Positions 24,114 through 32,442 of a DNA stretch of 44,138 nt are shown piece after piece; position 1 is the stretch's first letter; every line of letters begins with the position of its first letter. The stretch is from the NCBI GenBank assembly GCA_017937685.1, contig JAGBDD010000145.1, forward strand, positions 1-44,138. The letters are read 5' to 3'. The notes under the pieces were generated by a model that saw nothing but the letters and a program-made list of their open reading frames with translations, did no database searches and had not been told where the DNA came from. The stretch comes from Thermoguttaceae bacterium (lineage in GTDB: Bacteria; Planctomycetota; Planctomycetia; Pirellulales; Thermoguttaceae). The position numbers and the translations under genes were made by a program.

Positions 24114-24980
24114 TTAAAGCGCTTTCAGCTCTTGGATTTCGACGTTGCGGAAGTCGATCGGGTAGTCGTGTTCCTGCAGGAGAATCGGGCTCGACGCGGC
24201 GGTTCCGAACGTCGCTTGTTTCTTGTACTTGCTTTCCGCTTTCGCCGCCGCCCAAGCGTCGTCGCCGACCGTAAACGCCAAGACGCGCTCGCCGTCGAGC
24301 CAATGTTCGACGCTGTTTTCAAAGACGATAATCTTGCCCTTGCGGAACTCGCCGCTCGGCGCGTCGTCGGTCGGAGCCGGGAAGGACGCCGCCGACTTCG
24401 TTTCCGACGCCGGGAAAACGTCGAACAGCGACGCGACGCGACGCTTCGCGATCTTGCCGTCTTCGACGTTCGCGTCGTCTTGAATTTGGTATTCGAGCCC
24501 GACCCAGCCCTTGCCGTTCGGCTGCTCGATCTTGTACTTGACGCCGCTGTTGCAAGCGCGCCCGAACCGCCATTCGAACGAAAAAACGTAATTCGCAAAG
24601 CGTTCTTTCGTCAAGAGATCGCCGCCGTTCGCCGGGTCGACCATTCGGAGAAGACCGTCTGCGACTTGCCAACCGGAGCCCGGGGCGCCCCCCGTTTCGT
24701 TCGTCCAACCGTCGAGGTTTTCGCCGTTGAAAAGGGCGCGTTTCGGCCCGACCGCGACTTGACGACCGCCGATTTCAAGCGTTTCGACGTCGGCGGCGAC
24801 GTCCGATTTCGGCGCGTCGGCGGGCGCGGCGGTCGGAGTCGGTTCGCCGAGGAGCGTCGAACCCTCCGGAACGACGACGAAATTTTTCGACTCGCCGCCG
24901 CAACCGCAAAACGCCGCCAAAAGCGCGAGCGAAGCGAACGAGCCGGAACGGAAAAGGAACGAAAACGCGCGATGATTCAT
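24114..24980 (-). CDS. DUF1080 (3-keto-disaccharide hydrolase) lipoprotein
   Basis: A 288-residue protein with a lipoprotein-type signal (SFASLALLAAFCGCGG; Cys27 with Gly before it is the likely lipidation site), a Pro/Ala linker, and one DUF1080 concanavalin-like domain. Signatures are ALFNGENLDGWTNETGG, GWQVADGLLRMVD, LLTKERFANYVFSFEWRF, CNSGVKYKI, LEYQIQDD, GEFRKGKIIVFENSVEHWL and PILLQEHDYPIDFRNVEI. Members hydrolyse 3-keto-glycosides or bind sugars and are greatly expanded in Planctomycetota. ATG at 24978-24980 follows AAGGACA. Likely outer-membrane or periplasmic. Confidence 0.92.
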   Translation of the reverse strand: MNHRAFSFLFRSGSFASLALLAAFCGCGGESKNFVVVPEGSTLLGEPTPTAAPADAPKSDVAADVETLEIGGRQVAVGPKRALFNGENLDGWTNETGGAPGSGWQVADGLLRMVDPANGGDLLTKERFANYVFSFEWRFGRACNSGVKYKIEQPNGKGWVGLEYQIQDDANVEDGKIAKRRVASLFDVFPASETKSAASFPAPTDDAPSGEFRKGKIIVFENSVEHWLDGERVLAFTVGDDAWAAAKAESKYKKQATFGTAASSPILLQEHDYPIDFRNVEIQELKAL

Positions 24981-25211
24981 CGGATTGTCCTTAAAATAAG
25001 CGCGACCGTTAACGTCGACGCTCGACGAAGCGGGAAGAACGGAAAGGTCGGCAAAATAGGGGAACTGGGAAAATGGAAGAACAGGAGAAAAAACGAAAAC
25101 GCGAAAAACGTCGCGTCGGGTGAAAGCGCGTCGCTTTTCGCGTTAAAATCGGCGCCGCCGTCGCGACCGTTAACATCCGCGGCGGCTTAACGACTCAAAG
25201 ATCGGGCGAAA

Positions 25212-26288
25212 TTAAAGTTTTTCGCTGCAGAGCCATTCGAACGTCGTTTGAACGCGAACTTTTTGCTCCGGAGAAAGGGTCAAAATGCGGACGTTGCCGT
25301 CGGCTTTCGGGGTCAAACGGGTGAGGCCCTTTTCGTCGACCGAAACGACGCCCGGTTCCGAAACGCCGAAGTACCCGCGATCCGGGCGCGCGGCGTAAAG
25401 AATCGAGGTCAAGTCCCAAGTGCATTGTTCGTTGTCGAGGCCGCGATAGTCGATATACGCCTTCTTGAGCGGGTGATTCGCGACGTATTCGTAATCGTTC
25501 TTCATCGTCGCCGGCGTCATTTTGATTTGGAGACCGACTTCGAAACCGGACGCGACGATCGGCGTCGGCCATTCGGCGAAGAAGCGTTGCGCCGCCGGGA
25601 GGTCGATAATAATGTTGTATTCGCGGTGATTTTTCATTTGGTTAACGAAGTCTTCCGAGTGGCCCGCCATTTCGTTCGTGAAGGCGCCGGCCATCGTCGA
25701 AACGTACTTCACCTTTTTGATCGCGAGTTCGCGACCGTCGAGCGGCGAAAATTCGTCGCCTTTCGTGTCGAGGAGGCGAACCAAGTTCGTCGAAGCGCCG
25801 ACTTGCGCGATAACGACGGAGCCGTCCGGTTGCGACGCGAGCGTTTTGCGCAGGAGCTTAACGGAGTCGTAATATTCCGTTTTGTCTTCCGCGAGGTTGA
25901 AGAACGGGAACATCGGCGAGCCGTCTTCGGTCTTCGCTTCGAGCGCGGAGCGGGTGAACTTGCCGTCGAACGCTTCGACGCCGCTGTCCTTCACCGCGCC
26001 GATCGGAACGTTCGGATTGCCGTAGAACGTGTTGACCAGTTGGCAATACGGCGCCGCGTATTTGTTGTCTTTGGTGATCGTCAGCGCGAGGAACTCGATT
26101 TCGCCGCGTTTTTCGAGGTTGTGAATCATCGCCAACGCGAACACGTCGTCGATGTCGTTCCCCATATCGGTGTCGTAAATCAGTTTGACCGGCTCTTTAG
26201 CGTCGACGGACGGAAGAACGGTCGCGGAGACGCCGCCGACGAGCGCGACGCCGAGAAACAATTTTAAAAGGGCGAACGATTTTTTCAA
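25212..26288 (-). CDS. Secreted inosine/uridine-type nucleoside hydrolase
   Basis: A 358-residue protein. The start is TTG at 26286-26288 (MKKSFALLKLF), preceded by AAAGG; there is no nearby ATG. A signal peptide (about residues 1-30) is followed by the nucleoside hydrolase signature KLIYDTDMGNDIDDVFALAM, which holds the calcium-binding DxDxxxDD. Further motifs are GNPNVPIGAVKDSG, VIAQVGASTNLVRLL, VSTMAGAFTNEMAGHSEDF, ASGFEVGLQI and the CTWDLTSILYAA region with the last Ca ligand Asp. It releases the base from ribonucleosides. Family members are usually cytoplasmic, so export suggests extracellular nucleoside scavenging or a modified substrate. It has its own promoter. Confidence 0.9.
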   Translation of the reverse strand: MKKSFALLKLFLGVALVGGVSATVLPSVDAKEPVKLIYDTDMGNDIDDVFALAMIHNLEKRGEIEFLALTITKDNKYAAPYCQLVNTFYGNPNVPIGAVKDSGVEAFDGKFTRSALEAKTEDGSPMFPFFNLAEDKTEYYDSVKLLRKTLASQPDGSVVIAQVGASTNLVRLLDTKGDEFSPLDGRELAIKKVKYVSTMAGAFTNEMAGHSEDFVNQMKNHREYNIIIDLPAAQRFFAEWPTPIVASGFEVGLQIKMTPATMKNDYEYVANHPLKKAYIDYRGLDNEQCTWDLTSILYAARPDRGYFGVSEPGVVSVDEKGLTRLTPKADGNVRILTLSPEQKVRVQTTFEWLCSEKL

Positions 26289-26464
26289 CGGAGGAACCTT
26301 TCGTCAAGAAAATAAAAGGAGGGAACCGCTCGAAACGTCGGAACGCCGACGCGCCGAACGAGGTCGCTACCGACCGACGGGAACGGGAACGCGTTCGAAC
26401 CGCGGCGACTTCCGGTCGCGAACAACGGCGAACCGAGAGCGGATAAATCAAATCAACGACGTAT

Positions 26465-26493
26465 AATATAACGGAACGCGTTCGAAAAATCTA
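26465..26493 (-). promoter_or_regulatory. Candidate sigma70 promoter for the nucleoside hydrolase
   Basis: On the minus strand TAGATT (26488-26493), 17-bp spacer and TATATT (26465-26470). The leader to the TTG start would be about 170 nt. The rest of 26289-26641 holds a T-rich stretch (26505-26535) and a long-range inverted pair AAATCGCCCGC/GCGGGCGATTT, but no gene. Confidence 0.5.
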
Positions 26494-26641
26494 GGGGCGA
26501 CGCGCTTTTTTGCCGTTTTTTCGCCGTTTTTTCGCAAAATCGCCCGCAAAACTGCGAGCGCGGCGCTAAAAACGTCAAACTCGGCAACGCGGGCGATTTG
26601 GGTAAAATAGGATTAAAAAACCGTCGGAACGGCGGCGCGGC

Positions 26642-27172
26642 TCAACGGAACGCTTCGACGGCGATCGAAACTTTCGGGCCGACCTCGAACGTTTCTTCGT
26701 TTTTGCCGGATTTAACGGTAATACGAAGGTCGGTCGTGTCGGCTTTCTTGTATTTTTGGTCGATTTCGTCGGTCGCGGTTTCTTCGGCGGCGACTTTTTC
26801 GTTCCATTCCATCGCTTCTTTCGGATCGGTCGGTTCCGGAACGTTTTTGCGCGTTTCGCTTTCGCCCTTGATCGTTTTGTAAACGATAACGGCGAACTCG
26901 CCTTCCGGCGCGCCCTTGTATTTGCCGTGCGTGAGAATTTCGCAACGGCCTTGCGCGTCGGTCAGACCGCCCGCGAGCCATTTATAGTTGAGGTCGTCCG
27001 GCTTCACCAGTTGAACGCTCGCGCCTTCGACGGGGGCGCCTTCTTGGGTGATAACGATCGTCGTCGGTTGGAGCTTCGGCATATCGGGCGGCGTTTTTTG
27101 GCCGCCGCAACCGGCGACGAAAGCGAGCGAAACGGCGAAAGCGAAAGCGGCAAAAATCGAGTGAACGCGCAT
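26642..27172 (-). CDS. Small lipoprotein with carboxypeptidase-regulatory-like fold
   Basis: A 176-residue protein starting at 27170-27172 (MRVHSIFAAF) after AAAGG; an upstream in-frame start is less likely because the signal sequence begins here. LAFVAGCGG is a clean lipobox. The body (TTIVITQEGAPVEGASVQLV, GGLTDAQGRCEILT, APEGEFAVIVYKT) resembles the beta-sandwich of Planctomycete carboxypeptidase-regulatory-like lipoproteins. Then comes a charged stretch with DPKEAMEWNEKVAAEE and a final strand. The function is unknown; it may be a surface-anchored structural protein. It sits downstream of the prepilin gene on the same strand, 196 bp away. Confidence 0.75.
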   Translation of the reverse strand: MRVHSIFAAFAFAVSLAFVAGCGGQKTPPDMPKLQPTTIVITQEGAPVEGASVQLVKPDDLNYKWLAGGLTDAQGRCEILTHGKYKGAPEGEFAVIVYKTIKGESETRKNVPEPTDPKEAMEWNEKVAAEETATDEIDQKYKKADTTDLRITVKSGKNEETFEVGPKVSIAVEAFR

Positions 27173-27368
27173 AAAACAACCTTTCGAGCAGGAGGATTGG
27201 CAAGGTAAGGAAAGCAGGAACGACGGCAAAGTTGTTGAAAACGTTAAAAGCGTTAAACTTCGCCGTCGTCGGAGCGGGACGGTCGCCCCGCGAGAATATT
27301 TAACCGTTGAAATCGGCTAAACCGATTAAATCGTCAAAATTAGCCGAGCTGGTAAAACCGCGTCGGCG

Positions 27369-28481
27369 TTATTGAACGTCGGTTTCGCCGCCCGCCGGGG
27401 AACCCATCGCGCCCCAAACGCCGTAAGGCGACTTGCCGCTCGTAACGGCGTAGGAGTTCGGCGAACCGGCGTCGATCGTTTCCGAAACGAAGCGGACGGA
27501 ACCGTCGCCCATCCCGACGTTGACGCCGCCGGAGTGGTTGCTTTGCGCCGCGAAAACGCCCCAAGAGCAGTTGTGAATGCTCGGGTAGCTGTGAATGCAA
27601 CTCGGCGAGTTCGGCGGAAGAATCGTTGTGAACGCGCTGTTGACCGAACGACCGTCCGTCCAAATGAGCGCGCGCCAAGTGTCGGTGCCGGAAACGAGTT
27701 GGGTCGGGTCGTCGGCTTTGCGCGACTCGGTGAGGCAGGCGGCCGGTTTCGCGCGACCGTCGTGCATCGAGCCGGTAACGTAGACGCCGCCCTTGACTTT
27801 GGTCGATTTGTTCGCGTCGCCGAGCATTTCGCTAATCGCGACGGTGTTGCTGAGACCGTCGGTAACGAACGCCGACGAGCGCCAACCGAACGGCGCGAAG
27901 AAGCCGCGGGCGTCGACTTTCGAACCGGCGTTTTCCCCCCAGTCCGGACGAGCGTTGTGCCACATACCGTCGCCGAGGCTGACGCAAATGCTTTTACGAC
28001 CGTTGTTCAAGTGCGCCGGTTGCGTCGCGTTCCCGTCGCTCGGGCAGAGAATCGTCGGGATCGGCGCGGTGAACGGGGCTTCGTCGTGCCAAGGCCAAGA
28101 ACCGGAGGCGACCGCTTTCGCTTTCGCGGTGATCGCGTCGTAACGCGGCGCTTGCTCCATATACGGGAGGAGCGCGACGACTTGACCGACGTAGCCGCCC
28201 CAAGCCGCGTCGCCGAGTTGGTTGACGCTGAAGTTGTGGAAGTTGAATTTCGACGCCGGGAGGACTCCGGTCGCGTCGTGGTAGTTGTGGACGGACAACA
28301 TATATTGCTTCATGTTGTTCGTGCATTGCATACGACGGGCCGCTTCGCGCGCCGCTTGGACGGCGGGGAGGAGCAGGCCGATCAAAATGCCGATGATCGC
28401 GATAACGACCAAAAGTTCGACAAGGGTAAAACCCTTGTTAAAATGGGGGGGGGGGGCAAAACGTTGGGATTGCGAGGACAT
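27369..28481 (-). CDS. DUF1559 prepilin-type (type II pseudopilin-like) protein
   Basis: A 370-residue protein. ATG at 28479-28481 follows GGAG. The leader ends FNKG and is followed by FTLVELLVVIAIIGILIGLL, the class III prepilin cleavage site and hydrophobic helix, with Glu at +5. Then comes PAVQAAREAARRMQCTNNMK, typical of the DUF1559 (SBP_bac_10) family that is greatly expanded in Planctomycetota. The C-terminus has SGGVNVGMGDGSVRFVSE, the family's H-x-DG-type motif. It should be processed by a prepilin peptidase and sit in a pseudopilus or at the surface. The leader contains a run of 12 C in the coding strand (28445-28456), so slippage would shift the frame before the cleavage site. Confidence 0.93.
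   Translation of the reverse strand: MSSQSQRFAPPPHFNKGFTLVELLVVIAIIGILIGLLLPAVQAAREAARRMQCTNNMKQYMLSVHNYHDATGVLPASKFNFHNFSVNQLGDAAWGGYVGQVVALLPYMEQAPRYDAITAKAKAVASGSWPWHDEAPFTAPIPTILCPSDGNATQPAHLNNGRKSICVSLGDGMWHNARPDWGENAGSKVDARGFFAPFGWRSSAFVTDGLSNTVAISEMLGDANKSTKVKGGVYVTGSMHDGRAKPAACLTESRKADDPTQLVSGTDTWRALIWTDGRSVNSAFTTILPPNSPSCIHSYPSIHNCSWGVFAAQSNHSGGVNVGMGDGSVRFVSETIDAGSPNSYAVTSGKSPYGVWGAMGSPAGGETDVQ
28445..28456 (-). repeat. 12-bp poly-C tract in the prepilin leader
   Basis: Twelve consecutive G on the plus strand (C in the coding strand) encode the Pro run at residues 10-13. One base gained or lost destroys the prepilin frame, so this could be a phase-variable switch or a sequencing-sensitive site. 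Confidence 0.9.
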
Positions 28482-28589
28482 TGAGAGGTCTCCTAATCGA
28501 GGGAAAGCGACAAATAATAAAAACGGCGTTTGGCGTCGAGCCGAAATCTAACGATTCAAGCGGCTTCCGACGACAAAGAACCAATTATT

Positions 28590-28618
28590 ATTTTAAACGA
28601 AAAGGACGAAAAAAGCAA
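28590..28618 (-). promoter_or_regulatory. Candidate promoter for the prepilin gene
   Basis: On the minus strand TTGCTT (28613-28618), 17-bp spacer and TAAAAT (28590-28595) in an AT-rich stretch, about 110 bp before the prepilin start. Confidence 0.45.
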
Positions 28619-28668
28619 AGGAAAAACGCGTTCAAAAAGAATTTTTTGGCAAAAAACGTCGCAAATTA

Positions 28669-28707
28669 ATAAAAAACGCGTCGTCGAGCGGTAAACTCGA
28701 CGACGAC
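28669..28707 (-). terminator. Intrinsic terminator of the YgiQ-type gene
   Basis: On the minus strand CGTCGTCGAG pairs perfectly with CTCGACGACG around a 7-nt loop, followed by CGTTTTTTATT. Confidence 0.85.
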
Positions 28708-28775
28708 GCGGTAAGACGGGCGAAATGAGAAGAGTTTGCGGGCGTTTTCGCCGCCGTTCGACTCGTTCCGAATCG

Positions 28776-28792
28776 GCCTATTAATAATTGGC
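28776..28792. promoter_or_regulatory. AT-rich palindromic element, copy 3 (weakest)
   Basis: GCCTATTAATAATTGGC, an imperfect dyad, lies between the YgiQ-type stop codon and its terminator. It is less like the others and may be a chance match. Confidence 0.25.
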
Positions 28793-28805
28793 GACGAAAG
28801 GCCGC

Positions 28806-31424
28806 TCAGTCGCGGTCGTCCCGACGACGGAAGCCGCCGCGGTCGTTGCGATTATTCCGGAAATTCCGGTCGTCGCGACGCATCCAGCCGCCGCGATCTT
28901 CGCGCTTGAATCCGCCTTCGCGTCGTTCGAAATCGCGTTTGAATCCGCCTTCGCGTCGTTCGGGGCGTTCGAAATCGCGTTTGAATCCGCCTTCGCGGCG
29001 TTCTCCGTTGAAGTCGCGTTTGAATCCGCCTTCGCGGCGTTCTCCGTTGAAGTCGCGTTTGAATCCGCCTTCGCGGCGTTCTCCGTTGAAATCGCGTTTG
29101 AATCCGCCTTCGCGGCGTTCGCCGTTGAAGTCGCGTTTGAATCCGCCTTCGCGGCGTTCTCCGTTGAAATCGCGTTTGAATCCGCCTTCGCGGCGTTCGG
29201 AGCGTTCGAAATCGCGTTTAAATCCGCCGTCTCGCCGTTCGGAGCGTTCGAAATCGCGTTTAAATCCGCCTTCGCGTCGTTCGGAGCGTTCGAAATCGCG
29301 TTTGAATCCGCCTTCGCGTCGTTCGGAACGTTCGAAATCGCGTTTGAATCCGCCGCCGTCGCGACCGAACTCGCGAGCGCCCGCGCGGTATCCGCCGCCG
29401 GACGTCGCGCGACCGAACCGCTTGCCGCCGCGTTCGCCCCCTTGCGATTTCGGTTCGAACGCTTGACGCCGTTGCTCTTTCAACGCTTTTTCGCGCTCTT
29501 CCTTGCGCTTAAGTCGTTTGACGCGAGAAGTTTGGCGCAACGCCGTCGCTTTCGGCGGATACGCCGGAATCAACGCGTTCGGGCCGTCGCCGATCAGGTC
29601 TTCGCGTTTCGCGGCTTTGAGCGCCGACTTAACGTCGTGATAAAATTCCGGGTTGTAATAGTGGAGCAACGCCCGTTGGAGGCGGCGTTCGCGCAGGCCG
29701 CGCGGGACGTAAATTTGCTTCTCGGTGATCGGGTCGATTCCGGCGTAATAAGCGCAGGTCGCCGGTTGGAACGGCGCCGGAATAAAGTCTTGAACTTGCT
29801 CCGGTTGAATTTCATTGTCGCGAAGATATTCGGCGACCGCGACCATCGCCTTGATCGTGCAACCGGGGAAACCGGCGATCAAGTAAGGAACGAGATACTG
29901 TTCCTTGCCCGCCGCTTCGGTCGCGTCGGCGAAGAGTTCGCAAAATTGTTCGTAATCGCCGATTTGCGGTTTGTTCATCAAGCGCAGAACGTCGTCGTCG
30001 ACGTGTTCCGGAGCCGTTTTCAAATGACCGCCGACGTGATAAGTCGCCAACTCGTCGACGAACTCCGGCGAGAGGTTCGCCAAGTCGGTTCGGATTCCGG
30101 ACGCGATCAAGACGCTCTTGACGCCTTCGGTTTCGCGCGCTTTCTTCATCAGCGAACGGATCGCGGTATGGTCGGCGTTCAGGTTCGGGCAAAGGGTCGG
30201 GCAGAGACAGGACGAACGGACGCAACGTTCGCAGAGTTCGCGGTTTTTCCCCGCCATTCCGCGCATATTCGCCGTCGGAGCGCTTAAGTCGGCGACGACG
30301 AAATCGCCCCCGGCTTCTTCGGCGAGCGTCCGAATTTCTTTCAAAATCGACGCTTCGCTCCGGTTTTGGACGAATTTGCCTTGGTGCGCCGTAATCGCGC
30401 AGAACGAACAGCCGCCGAAACAGCCGCGATGGCTTTGAACCGACGCGCGAACGACGTCGAGCGCCGGAATCGGCTCGTCGTAAGACGGGTGCGCTTTGCG
30501 GGTAAACGGCAACTCGTAAACGGCGTCCATCTCCTCCGTCGAGAGCGGGAAACTCGGCGGATTGACGACGATCGCCTCGTCGCCGTGTTCTTGCACGAGA
30601 ATCTTTGCTCGGTACGGATTTAAGTTTTCGTAGGCAAGCTGCGTCATCTTGACGAAGCGCATTTTGCCCTTGTTCGTATTTTCTTCGACTTCCTCGAAGC
30701 TCGGGAGATGCGCGACCGTCGCCGACTCTTCCGGCAAATCTTCGTTGCGACCGAGGCGGTAGACCGTCCCGCGAACGTCGCGAATCGAGCCGATTTCTTC
30801 GCCCGCGGCCAAACGGCGCAAGACTTCGAGGAGCGGACGCTCGCCCATCCCGTAAATTAGGAGGTCGCACTTCGAGTCGAGCGCGATCGAGCGGCGAATT
30901 TTATCGCTCCAATAATCGTAATGCGCGAGGCGGCGCAACGACGCTTCGACGCCGCCGGTCAAGATCGGAACGCCCGGGAACGCTTGGCGAGCGCGTTGGC
31001 AGTAGGCGAGCGTCGCGCGGTCGGGGCGCTTGCCGATTTTGCCGCCCGGCGCGTAAGCGTCGTTATTGCGGATTTTGCGGTTCGCCGTGTAATGGTTCAG
31101 CATCGAGTCCATATTCCCGGCGCTAACGCAAAACGCGACGCGCGGACGCCCGAAACGGCGGAAGTCGACGACGTCGTTCCAGTCCGGCTGGCTCAAAACG
31201 GCGACGCGGAACCCGTCCGCTTCGATAACGCGAGCGAGAAGACCGGCGGCGAAGCTCGGGTGGTCGACGTAAGCGTCGCCGGTAATAAAGACGACGTCGA
31301 CTTCGTCCCAACCGCGTTCTTGCATTTCTTCGGCGGTCATCGGGAGCGGCGCCGACGTTTGGAGGTTGGGGCGGTCGGCGCGCGCGGCGGCGTCGAACAG
31401 GAAGGGGGCGGGGGTTGCGCTCAT
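28806..31424 (-). CDS. YgiQ-family radical SAM protein with Arg/Gly repeat tail
   Basis: An 872-residue protein. Residues about 30-660 match YgiQ: MTAEEMQERGWDEVDVVFIT, GDAYVDHPSF, GGVEASLRRLAHYDYWSD, the radical SAM cluster HRGCFGGCSFCAIT (CxxxCxxC), and APEHVDDDVLRLMNKP. Family members are radical SAM enzymes of unknown substrate with an N-terminal cobalamin-like region. From about residue 690 a tail carries about 12 copies of a 13-14-residue unit (GGFKRDFERSERRE and GGFKRDFNGERRE) and ends in Arg/Gly/Asn-rich sequence. Such tails suggest RNA binding. ATG at 31422-31424 has no clear ribosome-binding site. TATAAC ending seven bases before it could imply a leaderless message. Confidence 0.9.
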   Translation of the reverse strand: MSATPAPFLFDAAARADRPNLQTSAPLPMTAEEMQERGWDEVDVVFITGDAYVDHPSFAAGLLARVIEADGFRVAVLSQPDWNDVVDFRRFGRPRVAFCVSAGNMDSMLNHYTANRKIRNNDAYAPGGKIGKRPDRATLAYCQRARQAFPGVPILTGGVEASLRRLAHYDYWSDKIRRSIALDSKCDLLIYGMGERPLLEVLRRLAAGEEIGSIRDVRGTVYRLGRNEDLPEESATVAHLPSFEEVEENTNKGKMRFVKMTQLAYENLNPYRAKILVQEHGDEAIVVNPPSFPLSTEEMDAVYELPFTRKAHPSYDEPIPALDVVRASVQSHRGCFGGCSFCAITAHQGKFVQNRSEASILKEIRTLAEEAGGDFVVADLSAPTANMRGMAGKNRELCERCVRSSCLCPTLCPNLNADHTAIRSLMKKARETEGVKSVLIASGIRTDLANLSPEFVDELATYHVGGHLKTAPEHVDDDVLRLMNKPQIGDYEQFCELFADATEAAGKEQYLVPYLIAGFPGCTIKAMVAVAEYLRDNEIQPEQVQDFIPAPFQPATCAYYAGIDPITEKQIYVPRGLRERRLQRALLHYYNPEFYHDVKSALKAAKREDLIGDGPNALIPAYPPKATALRQTSRVKRLKRKEEREKALKEQRRQAFEPKSQGGERGGKRFGRATSGGGYRAGAREFGRDGGGFKRDFERSERREGGFKRDFERSERREGGFKRDFERSERRDGGFKRDFERSERREGGFKRDFNGERREGGFKRDFNGERREGGFKRDFNGERREGGFKRDFNGERREGGFKRDFNGERREGGFKRDFERPERREGGFKRDFERREGGFKREDRGGWMRRDDRNFRNNRNDRGGFRRRDDRD
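28890..29360 (-). repeat. 39/42-bp coding repeats of the YgiQ tail
   Basis: About 12 in-frame units encode GGFKRDF followed by NGERRE or ERSERRE. Five central units are almost identical at the DNA level (39 bp), which points to recent expansion. Confidence 0.9.
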
Positions 31425-31756
31425 TGTAATCGTTATAATCGTTTCGTTTTTAGTCGTCTCGAAACGCTCCCGAAAACGTTGGGAAGGCGGCGCGTCGGCT
31501 CGAACGGTCGACGGCGAGACGAGGAGGAGAGAGGGGCGCTAAGGAGGCGCGCCGACGGCAAATTTTTTTTATTTTCGCATATTGTCGCGGTTTATCAAGC
31601 GCCGCCGACCAAATTTTTCCCGCTTTTCCGCCAAATTTTAACCGAGAAAGGGGCGAATCGACGGGAAGACGCGGAGTATTCGGAGGAACCGTTAAAATCG
31701 CTAAAATCTTAGGGCGTTTGAAACGCGTCGCGGTTCGACGGGGCGCGTCAAGAAAG

Positions 31757-31985
31757 CAAAAACCCTTGACGGCGGCGTTCGACAATCTCAGCGGGCAGCC
31801 CGAAAAACAAATGCGGCAACCTTGAAAGAGGAAACGCCGACGACTTGAATTTCGACGAGGCGGCGCGGAGCCGGCGCGTCGCGCAAGACGTTACGCGAAA
31901 ACGACTTTCGATTATTAAGGCGCCATCGGGCAAAGTTGTAGGCTCCCCCGGAAAGCAACGGTCGAACGCCCTCCGTCAAGGGCGA
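31757..31985 (-). ncRNA. Structured non-coding RNA candidate, possibly 6S-like
   Basis: On the minus strand a promoter (TTGCGG-N16-TATCAT, 31990-32017) leads into CCCTTGACGG and GCGTTCGAC (about 31963-31981). At the far end GTCGAACGC and CCGTCAAGGG (31763-31783) complement them, so the RNA closes on a stem of 10 plus 9 bp with a small internal loop. TTTTT then follows (31757-31761). Inward, GGGNAGCC pairs with GGCTGCCC and CAACTTTG with CAAGGTTG. The result is a rod of about 225 nt. Rod shape, length, own promoter and terminator fit 6S RNA, which binds sigma70 RNA polymerase, but no sequence signature is certain. No tmRNA tag, RNase P or SRP core motifs were found. Confidence 0.5.
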
Positions 31986-31989
31986 CTTT

Positions 31990-32017
31990 ATGATAACACG
32001 TCGTCGAGAAACCGCAA
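31990..32017 (-). promoter_or_regulatory. Promoter of the structured RNA candidate
   Basis: Minus-strand TTGCGG (32012-32017), 16-bp spacer and TATCAT (31990-31995), with predicted transcript start near 31984. Confidence 0.55.
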
Positions 32018-32295
32018 GGGGCGCCGACAAAAAAGCGGCAATTAGTCGATTTTTTCGGCGCGAACGCTAAATTCGGGGTATTTTTTGCGACGGCGTCGGG
32101 AAAAAAAGACGGGTTAAACGTCGCGAAAAACAGACGCGTCGCTTATTGGGGGAAAATTGGCGTTTAGCGGCGTCGGCGTTTGCGTCGGGCGAGCGTTCCG
32201 GCGGCGTCGAAACGGGGGGATTGCGGGAACGAGCGAAGAACGGGGGAACGCGCGGGACGGGGGAAATAGAGAAGAACGGCGGAGACGGCGGGAAA

Positions 32296-32347
32296 AAACG
32301 AAAAGAGCGGTCGCGACGTAAAACGGTGAAAAACGTCGCGACCGCTC
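32296..32347 (-). terminator. Intrinsic terminator of the secreted repeat protein gene
   Basis: GAGCGGTCGCGACGT and ACGTCGCGACCGCTC form a perfect 15-bp stem. On the minus strand it is followed by TTTTCGTTTTTT. It lies about 95 bp after the stop at 32443. Confidence 0.85.
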
Positions 32348-32442
32348 GGGAAGCGCGTCGATTGGGAACGACCCGTTCGACGCGGCGTTCGGTCGAGTCG
32401 CGTCGGGCGTTAAACTCGACGCGACCGTTAAGATTTAGCCGC

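Noticed and set aside
31757..31985. tmRNA, RNase P RNA or SRP RNA
   Set aside because: No tag reading frame ending in Ala-Ala, no RNase P conserved GAGGAAAGUCC-type core, and no SRP GGAA tetraloop context were seen.
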